Assembly: GCF_900100765.1 (NCBI RefSeq)
Contig: NZ_FNFO01000010.1
Span: 217,025 to 281,024, forward strand
DNA from: Catalinimonas alkaloidigena
GTDB lineage: Bacteria > Bacteroidota > Bacteroidia > Cytophagales > Flexibacteraceae
Reading direction: 5' to 3'
DNA: 64,000 nt
Below are positions 34,901 through 43,384 of this stretch, piece by piece. Numbering within the stretch: position 1 is the first letter of the stretch; every line of letters starts with the position of its first letter. The position numbers and the translations under genes were made by a program. Under the pieces are notes generated by a model. That model saw only the letters and a list, made by a program, of their open reading frames with translations, was not told the origin of the DNA and did not search any database.

Positions 34901-37900
34901 CAATTTCGTAGTAGTTGTCGGTCAGGTCGGTACCGAGGCGGAAAAATGCCGAGATCTGTTCGTTACCGGTCTGCGCGTCCTGCGCCTCAGCGTGGAGGTA
35001 CATCTTCAGCCGCTTGTAGTTGCGGAAATCGAAGCTCACGTTTTTGAACGCCGCGCGCGCTTGCGACTCGGCGAGGTCGTCCACACATAACGAAAGCGAT
35101 TGCTCGTTGAGGCGACGCTGGACAATCGACGTTGCGTCGCGGTCGCGCTGCACGCCCGGCGGCGACACGTAAGGCGTCAGCTGCCCTTCCACAAAATCGC
35201 CGTTCTCTTCGATATTGACCGTCGACAGGCGGAACGTGGAGTTGTCTTCCGGCTCAAAACCTTCGCCCTCTTCGCGCAGTTCTTTGGTGTATTCGCGCCA
35301 CTGGTTGGCCACCATCTGCATCTCGGCCATCCGCAAAATGACCGGTCTGCGGAACCCGGTCATGTACAGACGCATGAACCGGATGGTTTTGAAATCGGAG
35401 ATGTTGCCCACCTTCGCAGCACCCGGCTGGGACAGGTCGCGGATCGGGATGCGGATCTGGTACCAGTTGACGGGCTGGCCGTTTTCGCTGGTGACCTCTA
35501 CCTGATCGACCACGTAATTCTGCCCTACCTGCAACCGCCCGGGCTGAAGGTCGAGTCGGTACTGGTAGTACGACTCCAGGCTGTTCACGGTGTTGTCACT
35601 GTTCAGGTCCTCGTTATCGGGCAGGTTGGTGTAGGCAGGGGTGTAGAAACTGTTCCCGTCGTTGGCGGGCGAGTTTCCTTCCATGTTGTTGTAATTCTTG
35701 TAGCGCTGCAACACCTTGGCCCCGACCTCGTCGTAGCGACCGTCGAGGTAGTGGGTAAAGTCGTCGCGCGAGGGGTCCTGCTCCAGCGCCGACAGGGCCG
35801 TGGCGTCGGTTACCCTTCCCCGGGCGTTGTTCAGAAAGTCGCTGAAGTAGCTGGCTTCCTGCGCGGCTCCATCCTGACTTTTCACCCCGTCGAGTCCGAT
35901 GTCCTGTGCGTCGCGCGCACCGGCGGTATTATTAAAGGCATTGGTCAGAAACTGCTGTTGCGTGACGCGTCCCCATTCGTTTTCGACCACTTCGGCCGGA
36001 TCGTCCGGCGTCGGCAGCCCGTTTTCGAAGGCGTGCTGGTTGTCTTTCATCACATCCTCCGACACGTTACCGAGGTTGATGTACAACTGCCCGCCGCCTT
36101 CCGCGTTGGCATCCGGACCGGCAATTACCTCCCGGCCGTTCGGCCCCGAAATGAACGGATCGAGCAGCCAGAATTCCAGGTACTGAACGTTGGCGTTGTC
36201 GAAGTCCGTATCGAAGTTGATGGCCTGGGTAATGCCCGCCCAGTTGCGCTCGGGGGGATAGGCGCTGCCAAACGTGCCGTCGGCATCGAGGTTGGGGTTG
36301 TAGTTGTAGGGACCAGGCTCATCGGGATAGTACGCCAGGTCGAAGGTGGTTTGGTTCAGGTTGACGGCCTGCTTGTCGCGCTGCTGGAAAATCTCGTTCC
36401 AGCCAATAAACCGGACGTAGTGGTTCGCCATGTCCGCGTCGGAAATCCCTTCGGGACGCCCGCGGGTTGCGTTCGGGAAATAGAAAACGTTATCGATGCT
36501 GTACCACGCCAGTTTGGCACGCCGGTAGGCAAACTCCAGCCCGTTGGTTTTCGACTCCGGAAAGACCGAGGGCGTGCTCGACAGCATCCAGTCAAACGGC
36601 CGGTTTCCGACGTTGTAGCCGGTTTCCGAGCCTTCGAAATCGTCCAGGAACGAGCGCCCCGAATTGTCTTTCCGGGCCGGGTCGAGCGACTTGGCCGCGC
36701 CGGGAAGCAACTGCGCCACTTCGCCGTAGAAACTGATCTGCGAGGGCTCTTTGGTCTGCACGATGGGCAGCTTGTCGATCATGCGCGTCAGGAAGCGCGA
36801 CTCCCGCTTCCAGTTGATGTCGGCCCCCCAGATGGTGTTGTTGGTCGGTTCGTCGCCCACCGAGACGCGCGAGATGATGGGGCGTTCGTTCAGGTGCATC
36901 ACCGTTCCGCCGAACAGCAGGTTTTCTGACACCTTGTATTCGGTGCGTGCCCCAAACAGGGAGCGCTGCTGGAAGTTGAACAGATCGGCTTTCTCGAACC
37001 GTACGCTTACTTCCTGATTCGACGACAACACGCCCTGGTTCAGGATCGTGACGCGCCCGAGGTTGTAGTCGACGCGGTAATCGGCCCCTTCCTGCAACGG
37101 CACGCCCCCCGCCAGCACCACGACCGAACCCTGCGCAATGTTGATGCCGGGCAGGGCAATCTCGTTGGACGACGACGACTGCAACGACCCTTTCAGGAAG
37201 AACTTGTTTTTGTCGGCCGACAACAGGGCATCGGAACGCGTCGAGCGGTACAGTTCGTCGAACACATATTTGTCGATCCAGGCCTGGGTCTGCGGTTCGC
37301 CGGGAGGGCCCAGCTGCGACGCCAGGTACGAACCGAAGGGCTCCAGTCGCGGGAAATAAACGCGCCCGTTGGTCGGGTCGATCGTCACGCCTTCAATAAA
37401 GTCGAAGTTCCCGTCCACCTGCAACTCGCGCGCCGGGTTCAACTGGTCCAGTCCAAATACCTGCAACAGAGGCTTGTCGGCAATGGCGGTTTCGTGGAGG
37501 CTTGGGTTGTCGACCCCGGAGGCGTCGTCTTTGTAAATGATCCGCAACTTGAAGTTATCGGCCGAAAGCTGGCTGGCGTTCAGGTTGTAGACGTTTTTCA
37601 TCATCAGGTTCCACATCGGAACGTCGCGCTGCACGGAAGCGGGCCGCAACAGTTTCAGGATGATGGTCTGGTTGTCGTCGGCGCCCTGGTAGTCTTCGAC
37701 CGTTTCGCCTACTTTATAAGTCTTGCCCCGGTACGTGTATTCGTACGAGACCGCCAGCACGTCGTCGTTCCGCAGGGGGGTGATCAGCGAGATGTAGCCC
37801 AGCTGGCTCTGCAACGTGAAGTCGCGCCCCTCTTCCAGGCGACGCGCGCTTTTGATGAACGAAAAGTCGGTGTTGTTGGCAAAGCCCACTTCTTCCAGAT

Positions 37901-39236
37901 AGCTGGCCGTTGTCTGCGAATTGCGCACCTCCGACCGGGCCTGTAGTGTGCGAAACAGGTCGTTGTTGCCGTTGGCCGTCGGGACGTTGTCGCCGGCTTG
38001 CAGCACGTTCACCAGCTGATCGTTGTACACGCTGTCGGTTTCGCCGAGGTCCATCATGCCCACCACGTTGCGCACCGAGTTGGTGACGTTGTTGCGGTTG
38101 GTGACGTACACTTCGACGCGGGTAATCTGCACGCTGGAGTTGATCAGCGGCAACCGGCTGAGCCACTTTTCGTAGTTCTGCCGGAAGAAGTGCGACAGGA
38201 AAAAGTGGCGGTTGTCGTCGTAATTGTCGGCCCGAATTTCAAACTCGCGCGTTTGCGCTCCGCCCGTGACCGAAATGGTTTCGCTTTTGCCGCGCTGGTT
38301 CGAAGCAATGCCCGTCACACTCCAGCGCCCGAACTGCAACTGCGCCTTTACGCCGAACAGGTTTTGCCCGCCGCTGATCAGGCTGCTGCTCATGGGCAGG
38401 CTGACGTTCCCGGCCTCGATTTTCTGGATGACCTCGTGATCGAACCCGGTGTATTCCAGGCGGATGTTATTCTCGAAATCGAATGAAGCTTTGGTGTCCC
38501 AGTTGATGTTGAGTTGCAGCTTCTCCCCGATCTTCCCGATCACGTTCATGTTGATCTGGTTGTCGAACAAAAAGTTGCCGGAACGTTGCGCCCGAATGGG
38601 CAGCGCCGGGTTGTCGACCCGCTGAAACTGCCCGCCAAAGTCGAGCATGACCGAACCGTTGGGGCGAATGTCGACGAAGTTGCCGCCGAAAATCCGGTCA
38701 AATACGGGCGAAATGTAAATTTTGGGAATCAGGTTGCGTCCCGACACGGCACTTTCGCCGTCGAGACCTTCGGAGCGGCTGCGCCAGTATTGTTCCGAGA
38801 GTTGCTTTTGTCGGTAGCGTTGCAGCTCCTCGAACGTCATGGTCGAAGGAGCACGGTAGTCGGTTTCGCCGAACTTCTCGTCGATCGCGTAACTTTTCAG
38901 GCTGTCGTCCACCTCCAGTGTAGGCTCGATGTTGCTCGGCAATTTGAGCATGAAAGGCGAACGCGGCGTCCGGTTGGCGAAAGGATCGCCGTAACGGTCC
39001 GAAAGCTTGAACACCGGATGGGCACTGCGCCGGTAGGCGGTATCTTTTCGTTCGTCGGTCGAGTCGGGCAGCAGCGTATCGGGCGGCAGGGTGTCGGGCG
39101 GCAACGCCAGCGGCACCTGTGCCAACGGCACCGGCTTGGTGCTATGACCTGGATTTGCAGGTCGGGCCTGCCACAGCCATCCCCATAAACCCGTCAGAAT
39201 CAGTACAAAAAAAGGTAGTTGTAAGACTGATCGCAC
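31902..39236 (-). CDS. sprA: SprA, T9SS outer-membrane translocon
   Basis: A very large outer-membrane protein of 2444 residues, the size of SprA/Sov. In Flavobacterium and Porphyromonas this protein forms the giant beta-barrel through which the type IX secretion system exports its substrates, and it is needed for gliding. The N-terminal membrane or signal segment is LPFFVLILTGLWGWLWQA. The rest is almost all beta-rich, with SprA phrases such as LIPKIYISPVFDRIFGGNFV, LNINWDTKASFDFENNIRLEY, VFDELYRSTRSDALLSADKNK, RPFDWMLSSTPSVFPESKTN, YLEFWLLDPF and INFTYSRQEGTLLPDYFPT. It lies 22 bp after ruvA and is probably co-transcribed with it. The two T9SS-tailed proteins in this window (8185-10080 and 46141-48852) are expected clients. 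The gene is intact. Confidence 0.95.
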   Translation of the reverse strand: MRSVLQLPFFVLILTGLWGWLWQARPANPGHSTKPVPLAQVPLALPPDTLPPDTLLPDSTDERKDTAYRRSAHPVFKLSDRYGDPFANRTPRSPFMLKLPSNIEPTLEVDDSLKSYAIDEKFGETDYRAPSTMTFEELQRYRQKQLSEQYWRSRSEGLDGESAVSGRNLIPKIYISPVFDRIFGGNFVDIRPNGSVMLDFGGQFQRVDNPALPIRAQRSGNFLFDNQINMNVIGKIGEKLQLNINWDTKASFDFENNIRLEYTGFDHEVIQKIEAGNVSLPMSSSLISGGQNLFGVKAQLQFGRWSVTGIASNQRGKSETISVTGGAQTREFEIRADNYDDNRHFFLSHFFRQNYEKWLSRLPLINSSVQITRVEVYVTNRNNVTNSVRNVVGMMDLGETDSVYNDQLVNVLQAGDNVPTANGNNDLFRTLQARSEVRNSQTTASYLEEVGFANNTDFSFIKSARRLEEGRDFTLQSQLGYISLITPLRNDDVLAVSYEYTYRGKTYKVGETVEDYQGADDNQTIILKLLRPASVQRDVPMWNLMMKNVYNLNASQLSADNFKLRIIYKDDASGVDNPSLHETAIADKPLLQVFGLDQLNPARELQVDGNFDFIEGVTIDPTNGRVYFPRLEPFGSYLASQLGPPGEPQTQAWIDKYVFDELYRSTRSDALLSADKNKFFLKGSLQSSSSNEIALPGINIAQGSVVVLAGGVPLQEGADYRVDYNLGRVTILNQGVLSSNQEVSVRFEKADLFNFQQRSLFGARTEYKVSENLLFGGTVMHLNERPIISRVSVGDEPTNNTIWGADINWKRESRFLTRMIDKLPIVQTKEPSQISFYGEVAQLLPGAAKSLDPARKDNSGRSFLDDFEGSETGYNVGNRPFDWMLSSTPSVFPESKTNGLEFAYRRAKLAWYSIDNVFYFPNATRGRPEGISDADMANHYVRFIGWNEIFQQRDKQAVNLNQTTFDLAYYPDEPGPYNYNPNLDADGTFGSAYPPERNWAGITQAINFDTDFDNANVQYLEFWLLDPFISGPNGREVIAGPDANAEGGGQLYINLGNVSEDVMKDNQHAFENGLPTPDDPAEVVENEWGRVTQQQFLTNAFNNTAGARDAQDIGLDGVKSQDGAAQEASYFSDFLNNARGRVTDATALSALEQDPSRDDFTHYLDGRYDEVGAKVLQRYKNYNNMEGNSPANDGNSFYTPAYTNLPDNEDLNSDNTVNSLESYYQYRLDLQPGRLQVGQNYVVDQVEVTSENGQPVNWYQIRIPIRDLSQPGAAKVGNISDFKTIRFMRLYMTGFRRPVILRMAEMQMVANQWREYTKELREEGEGFEPEDNSTFRLSTVNIEENGDFVEGQLTPYVSPPGVQRDRDATSIVQRRLNEQSLSLCVDDLAESQARAAFKNVSFDFRNYKRLKMYLHAEAQDAQTGNEQISAFFRLGTDLTDNYYEIEVPLTLTPPGTSGDQADVIWPRANEIDIAFEELYGLKAQRNRDGVDPLAVYPTGGFAVNGEDSDLKQIIRVKGNPDLSSVQTMMIGIRNPTSPGDPFDKAVCIWADELRVTDFDKQAGWAAVARLNMKLADVATVTAAGRYETIGFGSIDQKIAQRAQANTSQFSISSNVALDKFTPQRLGMRIPMFVSYDVRNVEPRFDPLDPDVPLEASISSLPEDKQDEYRRIVQTHTERKSLNFTGVQKTKVNPEANSYPWDIENVNLTYAFSEEINTSPTRELYVYRNTMGAVGYNYNSSLPPFEPFKNVKWLSSPYLKAIKEFNIAPLPSNVAIRAELTRQFQKEQLRGADVFAEVSPVLPTFEKAFTFTRTYAVTWALTKALSLTYNANVLALIDEPPGDVTEAVRDSIWQNVKKLGRIKNYNQTILANYRLPLDKLPLTDWVAADIQYSAGYNWQAAPLGLSDDSSNTFGNVVQNNRSTALNGRVDMLKLYNKVKFLKEINSPTPQARGRGGQPPRPQPKPGAEAAADSTEKKRPELKGLKAVLRALMTARSINFTYSRQEGTLLPDYFPTVSYFGIDRATGAPGWPFVLGSQDPDIRFTAARNGWLGNSPDQSRAFDQSLNESFTANTRMEPFKDFAVQLQLRKTKTTAYSEYFVWDPEQGTYVSQSPSKNGNFSMTFISIKTAFSPEDTGRVSGVFREFEANRAVILDRLNRDNPGSDGESFYSLNHQDVLIPAFLAAYSGRDVSKASTALFPRIPLPNWRLDYAGLSKLPALSKTFSAINIKHSYASTYAVGSFQTSLDYPIGALTLDNNIEYYNNSQFATIRNPSDTTGAAIPLYVTQQVTIQEQFSPLIGIDLRTKSKLTFRLDYNRGRNLGLSLTNRQITEVTNQDLVFGFGFNKSNLRLPFRVNGEAVVLKNEVQFRTDLTFRDSRTIQRSIDGLNQITAGVFDFQFRPQINYQVNQRLNLQGYFERIITNPKISTSYPRRNTRFGIQLRFALS

Positions 39237-39258
39237 CTCGCTGTTTTGCTGTAGTCGT

Positions 39259-39858
39259 CTAAGCTGATTTAAGCACTAATTTGATGACTTCCTCTACCGA
39301 AAGGGCAGATCCTCTGGTTTTTAGGATCTGACTGACGTTCTTTTCTGCGGTAGGTTTAGGAATGCCGAGCGTCATCAAAGCTGCTAACGCCTCCTCCCGA
39401 ACGGTATTGTGCTCCACGGCCGTATCGGGTGCAAGGAAATCGGCAAAAAGATTTTCTTTCTTCATTTTATCCTTCAGTTCCAGAATGGCACGTTGTGCCG
39501 TTTTGGTCCCGATTCCCTTCACCGACTGCAGCGTGCGGTAATCGCCCGAAACAATGGCCTGGTAGATTTCTTCCGGCGTCAGTGACGACAGAATCATCAG
39601 GGCCGTGTTCGGACCGATGCCTGTAACCGAAACCAGATGCAGAAACAGATTTTTCTCGGCCGTCTCCGCAAAGCCGTACAGTGTATGCGCATCTTCCTTG
39701 ATGTGAAGATGAGTAAACAACTTGCACGCGCCTTTGGCCTCTTTCAGCGCCGAAAAGGTGTTGAGTGAAATGCGAATCTGATACCCGACCCCCTGCACAT
39801 CCAGGATGAAGTACGTGGGATCTTTGTGGGCGATTTTCCCTTCGATGTAGGCGATCAT
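39259..39858 (-). CDS. ruvA: Holliday junction branch-migration protein RuvA
   Basis: A 199-residue RuvA subunit that binds four-way DNA junctions and loads RuvB. The N-terminal OB-fold (MIAYIEGKIAHKDPTYFILD, then GYQIRISLNTFSAL) is followed by the two helix-hairpin-helix motifs (LVSVTGIGPNTALMIL and SVKGIGTKTAQRAILELKDK) and the C-terminal RuvB-binding domain (AALMTLGIPKPTAEKNVSQI). An upstream start is possible, but the ATG at 39858 matches the family start. It is directly upstream of sprA (22 bp); a ruvA-sprA neighbourhood is, from memory, common in Bacteroidota. Confidence 0.97.
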   Translation of the reverse strand: MIAYIEGKIAHKDPTYFILDVQGVGYQIRISLNTFSALKEAKGACKLFTHLHIKEDAHTLYGFAETAEKNLFLHLVSVTGIGPNTALMILSSLTPEEIYQAIVSGDYRTLQSVKGIGTKTAQRAILELKDKMKKENLFADFLAPDTAVEHNTVREEALAALMTLGIPKPTAEKNVSQILKTRGSALSVEEVIKLVLKSA

Positions 39859-39927
39859 GAGCGCAGTTGTGGCGTCGCAGAAAGGCAAGTAACAAGAATT
39901 GCCGCTCTCCTCCTATAGCTTATCCCA

Positions 39928-39955
39928 CAAACTTAGAAGATTTCCCTCACTCCAA
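39928..39955 (-). promoter_or_regulatory. candidate ruvA-sprA promoter
   Basis: On the minus strand a TTG (39953-39955) is followed after 17 bp by TAAGTTTG (39928-39935), a fit to TAnnTTTG. Transcription would start about 65 bp upstream of the ruvA ATG. Spacing is at the short end of the known range. Confidence 0.35.
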
Positions 39956-40024
39956 AAAAACGGGGTAACTAATTCAATGACAGATTCTTAAGGCAATCAA
40001 AACATAACAAATAACACCCCGGAG

Positions 40025-40621
40025 CTATCGTTTTGGTTCACAGGCACTGACCAGCGGCAACACGATTTTTTCCAATTCTTCCCAAACGGTTTCGGCCACC
40101 CGCTGGTACCCCGCCGCGTTCGGGTGCAGCCGGTCCATCAGGTTCAGGTGTGGCTGCCCGGCGACGCCCCGCAACAGAAACGGAACCAGGGGAAGGGCGT
40201 TGTCTTCGGCGAGGTAACGGAAGAGGCGATGGAAGGCGTCGACCTGAGGAACGACCACCGGGAGGGTGAGCCCCGCCAGCGGTGCTTCCATCCCAACCAG
40301 AAGTTGCCGCGCCTGCGGTTGGGCGACTTTCACACGACTGATGATGGTTTGCAGATTGGCCTGAATCTGTGCCGGCGGCACGGCCCGAAACAGGTCATTG
40401 ATGCCCAGTTCAAGGACAAAGATGTCGAAGGGTTGCTGAAGCCAGTACGCAAGGCGGCTCAGCCCGCCCTGGGTAGTGTCGCCACTGAGACCCGCGTTGA
40501 CCACGCGAACTGCCCAGCCGCGCTGGTCGAGTTTCTGCTGAATCAGGGCCGGATACGACTCGTCGTGCTTCACGCCGTATCCGGCCGTCAGGCTATCGCC
40601 AAAACAAAGAATGGTTTTCAT
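40025..40621 (-). CDS. SGNH/GDSL hydrolase (TesA-like), copy 1
   Basis: A 198-residue esterase of the SGNH superfamily. Block I is ILCFGDSLTAGYGV with the catalytic Ser; block II is NAGLSGDTTQGGLSRL; block III is FVLELGINDLFR; the C-terminal block DRLHPNAAGYQRVAE has the catalytic Asp and His. No signal peptide is visible, so it is probably cytoplasmic; TesA-type enzymes act on acyl-CoA, lysophospholipids or aryl esters. The neighbour at 40707-41312 is a close homologue in tandem, 85 bp away and in the same orientation. Confidence 0.9.
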   Translation of the reverse strand: MKTILCFGDSLTAGYGVKHDESYPALIQQKLDQRGWAVRVVNAGLSGDTTQGGLSRLAYWLQQPFDIFVLELGINDLFRAVPPAQIQANLQTIISRVKVAQPQARQLLVGMEAPLAGLTLPVVVPQVDAFHRLFRYLAEDNALPLVPFLLRGVAGQPHLNLMDRLHPNAAGYQRVAETVWEELEKIVLPLVSACEPKR

Positions 40622-40706
40622 GCGGATGTTTTCCCTTACCTAAAGGCAAAGCATCCGTAATTTGTTCGTGGGTTCCTCCGCTATTTTACCGCGTTGCCGG
40701 TGGGCG

Positions 40707-41312
40707 TTACCCTTTGCCGTTCAGGACCTTGACCGTTTCCCGGGTTTGCGCCAACACGTCTTCCAGCACGGTCCAGATGTTTTCCGCCACCAGTTGGTAG
40801 CCCGCGGCATTGGGATGCACGCCGTCCAACAGATTTAGATGGCGTTGCCCCGCCACCCGGTCCAGCATAAACGGCACAAAAGCCATGTCGTTCGCCTCGG
40901 CAAGTTGCCGGTGCATGCGACGAAAACGCTCTACCTGCGGCAGAAAGAAGGGCAGTTGCAGCTGCTCCAGCGGCGCTTCCATCCCCACCATGATTTGCTG
41001 CGCCTGCGGGTGGATCAGTTTCACGCGATCGACGATGGCCTGCAAATTGGCCTTGGCCTGCGGAAAAGCCACGCCCCTGAAGAGATCGTTCACGCCCAGC
41101 TCCAACAGAAACACATCGATGGGTTCCTGCAGCCAGGTGTGCAGGCGGTTCAGTCCGTCTTGCGTGGTATCGCCGCTGATGCCCGCGTTGACTACCCGAA
41201 ATTTCCAGTCCAAGGCCTCAATCTTCTGCTGGATCAGGGCCGGGTACGCGTGGGTGGGGGCTACGCCGTATCCGGCCGTCAGGCTGTCGCCAAAACAAAG
41301 AATGGTTTTCAT
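40707..41312 (-). CDS. SGNH/GDSL hydrolase (TesA-like), copy 2
   Basis: A 201-residue paralogue of the downstream gene with the same blocks: ILCFGDSLTAGYGV, NAGISGDTTQDGLNRL, FLLELGVNDLFR and DGVHPNAAGYQLVAE. The two are clearly related along their whole length, so a tandem duplication is likely. Unusually for this genome, a strong Shine-Dalgarno sequence (AAAGGAG) lies about 5 bp before the ATG at 41312. The 5' region is AT-rich and includes an inverted repeat overlapping this site. Confidence 0.9.
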   Translation of the reverse strand: MKTILCFGDSLTAGYGVAPTHAYPALIQQKIEALDWKFRVVNAGISGDTTQDGLNRLHTWLQEPIDVFLLELGVNDLFRGVAFPQAKANLQAIVDRVKLIHPQAQQIMVGMEAPLEQLQLPFFLPQVERFRRMHRQLAEANDMAFVPFMLDRVAGQRHLNLLDGVHPNAAGYQLVAENIWTVLEDVLAQTRETVKVLNGKG

Positions 41313-41531
41313 AATTCTCCTTTCCTATTTCTAAAAAGGAGAAAGTGTATATTTTATTATACAAAATAAACTTTATCTAGTGCACGAGCTTACATCCGTC
41401 GTTTTCCGAATAAGGCACGATGACTTCACAAAGAAAACAGCCGCACCGCTCGTGTCGTCGCGAAGCGTGAAGAAGAATCGGATCGAAAAGCCAGGACTTG
41501 GCTGGCCAGCCGGTTTGCTCTCAGTTTCCCA

Positions 41532-42680
41532 TCAAAAAGGCCGGCCGTGGGTCATGCGGACCATGGGCTTGACGGCGAAGGGGAATAGGTTGAGGGCGCT
41601 GATGGCCGTTTCGGTGAGGCACTCGCGGCCCAGAATGCGTTGCAGGTAGCGCGAAAAGCGGATGCGCATCCCGAAATGCCGCCGCCACATGGTAGCGTGC
41701 TGGTGCTCCAACTGCATGCGGTTGATGCGGCCGTCCAGAAATTCCTGCAACGGTCCGCTGAGCAGGTAGGCTGACCGCAGGGCCATGCTCATGCCGTTGC
41801 CGCTGAGCGGCGCCACGAAACCGGCCGCATCGCCGATCATCATGATGTGGTTGTCGACCGCAGGTTTGCTGCCGATCCGCACCTGCGAAACGGTGACGGG
41901 CTCAGGAAAAAGGAAACGATTTTTGTGGAAGTATTCGCTCAGAAACGGGTTTTGCGCCAGCACATTTTCCTCCATCTTCCGAATGTTCCCCCGAAACTCG
42001 CGGAGGTTGTGGGCAGCCGTCAGGTAACACATGCAGCTTTTGCCCTCTTCGATGCGCGAAATGCCGCAATAGCCATCGCGGAAGCTGTGCAGCTCGATTA
42101 AGTCGGGGGGGATGTCGGCTTCCACGTGGTACTTCACGCCCACGTAATTGACTTCCGGGGCGTGGACCGTGGCCTGATACTGTCGCTTTAGTTTCCGGTC
42201 CAGGTTGGAGCGTTTGCCAAACGCACCGGCCACCACGCGTGCCCGAAAGGTACCCAGCCCGGTTTCGATGGTCAGGTAGTCTTCGACGTAGCTGACGTCG
42301 TCGACACGGCAACTTTCCAGCACCGTTACGCCGCGCGTCCGCGCCAGTTCGGCCAGCGCATGGTCCAGGCGATGGCGGCTGACACCAAAGCCTCCGAGGG
42401 GCAGTTCGCGGCTCAGCGTATTGCCACTGGCCGACGAGATGTTCAGGCGGGTAATGCGGGGCAACTCCCACGTATCGAGCGGCAGGCCCAGCCGTTTCAG
42501 AAAATCCCACGACTCCATCGAAACGTATTCGCCGCACACTTTGTGGAACGGGTACGTCTGTTTTTCGAAAACGATGGCGCGCGCGCCCTGGTCGGCCATC
42601 TGAATCGCGAGCGAAAGGCCCGCCAGCCCGCCCCCGATCACGGCGACATCGAACAGATTGTCGTGCGAAGCGTCACTCAT
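41532..42680 (-). CDS. FAD-dependent oxidoreductase (geranylgeranyl-reductase-like)
   Basis: A 382-residue flavoprotein of the p-hydroxybenzoate hydroxylase / geranylgeranyl reductase group. The N-terminal FAD-binding motif is DVAVIGGGLAGLSLAIQMAD, the CGEYVSMESWDFLKRLG block follows near residue 55, and the second FAD motif is VRIGSKPAVDNHIMMIGDAAGFVAPLSGNGMS near residue 285. It would hydroxylate or reduce a small aromatic or prenyl compound. The ATG at 42680 overlaps the methyltransferase stop by 4 bp. It is the last gene of the ubiA / type III PKS / methyltransferase operon, so it most likely modifies that pathway's product. The exact reaction is unknown. Confidence 0.88.
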   Translation of the reverse strand: MSDASHDNLFDVAVIGGGLAGLSLAIQMADQGARAIVFEKQTYPFHKVCGEYVSMESWDFLKRLGLPLDTWELPRITRLNISSASGNTLSRELPLGGFGVSRHRLDHALAELARTRGVTVLESCRVDDVSYVEDYLTIETGLGTFRARVVAGAFGKRSNLDRKLKRQYQATVHAPEVNYVGVKYHVEADIPPDLIELHSFRDGYCGISRIEEGKSCMCYLTAAHNLREFRGNIRKMEENVLAQNPFLSEYFHKNRFLFPEPVTVSQVRIGSKPAVDNHIMMIGDAAGFVAPLSGNGMSMALRSAYLLSGPLQEFLDGRINRMQLEHQHATMWRRHFGMRIRFSRYLQRILGRECLTETAISALNLFPFAVKPMVRMTHGRPF

Positions 42681-43384
42681 GAAGGAACGATCACCAGGTA
42701 ACGGAAGGCCCACTTCCAGCGAATGAAGTAGTGCTTAATGCCCGCGCGTTCCAGCAGCGACTTCAGTTCATCGTAACGGAATGAGCGTAATACCGACAGC
42801 GGTGCATCGTTGCGCACCAGCGACGAACCGCCCAGCATTCGCGTCAACGCTTTGATGCCGTAATACGCCAGCGGATGGCGGTGCAGGTCGTTGATGATGA
42901 AGCCCACACGGGCGTGCCGGTGCATGTATTGCAGCAGCTCGATGTTTTCTTCGTCGGTCAGGTGGTGGCAGAACAACGCACAGTGGATGATGTCCACTTC
43001 GGGGCCGTTGCTCAGGTAATTCCGGTAATCGGCCTGAACGGCTTTGATTTCGGGATACTCCTGGCAGTGTTGTTTCAGGAAGTGAATGGCATCGGAATTG
43101 ATGTCGACGCCGGTCAGCCGGAAAAACAGCTTGCGGCGGCGTCCCCAGTCGGCCATGGCCCGGAGCGTATCGCCCCCGCCACACCCCAGGTCGGCAATGT
43201 GGTAGCGCCTGCGCCCCGGCTGGATGAGCTGCTCCAACCCGTGCATGGTGATGGCGTGCCCTCCCAGCCGCTCGTTGATCATGTGCAGTTCCCGCAGGTT
43301 TCGGTGCAGGAGATCCGCAGGAATGTCGGGGGCGTCCAGAAGCTCCGCTTCCGACGAACGTTCAGCAAAGGTAAATCTAGTCAT
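42677..43384 (-). CDS. SAM-dependent methyltransferase (class I)
   Basis: A 235-residue class I methyltransferase. Motif I is YHIADLGCGGGDTLRAMADW near residue 60. An acidic residue after strand 2 appears in FFRLTGVDINSDAI, and motif IV is VDIIHCALFCHHLTDEENIELL. No metal or zinc motif is seen. It overlaps the type III PKS gene by 8 bp and the flavoprotein gene by 4 bp, which points to translational coupling and to a role in methylating the polyketide product on carbon or oxygen. Confidence 0.87.
   Translation of the reverse strand: MTRFTFAERSSEAELLDAPDIPADLLHRNLRELHMINERLGGHAITMHGLEQLIQPGRRRYHIADLGCGGGDTLRAMADWGRRRKLFFRLTGVDINSDAIHFLKQHCQEYPEIKAVQADYRNYLSNGPEVDIIHCALFCHHLTDEENIELLQYMHRHARVGFIINDLHRHPLAYYGIKALTRMLGGSSLVRNDAPLSVLRSFRYDELKSLLERAGIKHYFIRWKWAFRYLVIVPS

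Noticed and set aside
31890-36929. several plus-strand frames (31890-33602, 35100-36929 and shorter) opposite sprA
   Set aside because: All are antisense to a well-supported SprA reading frame and have no domain.
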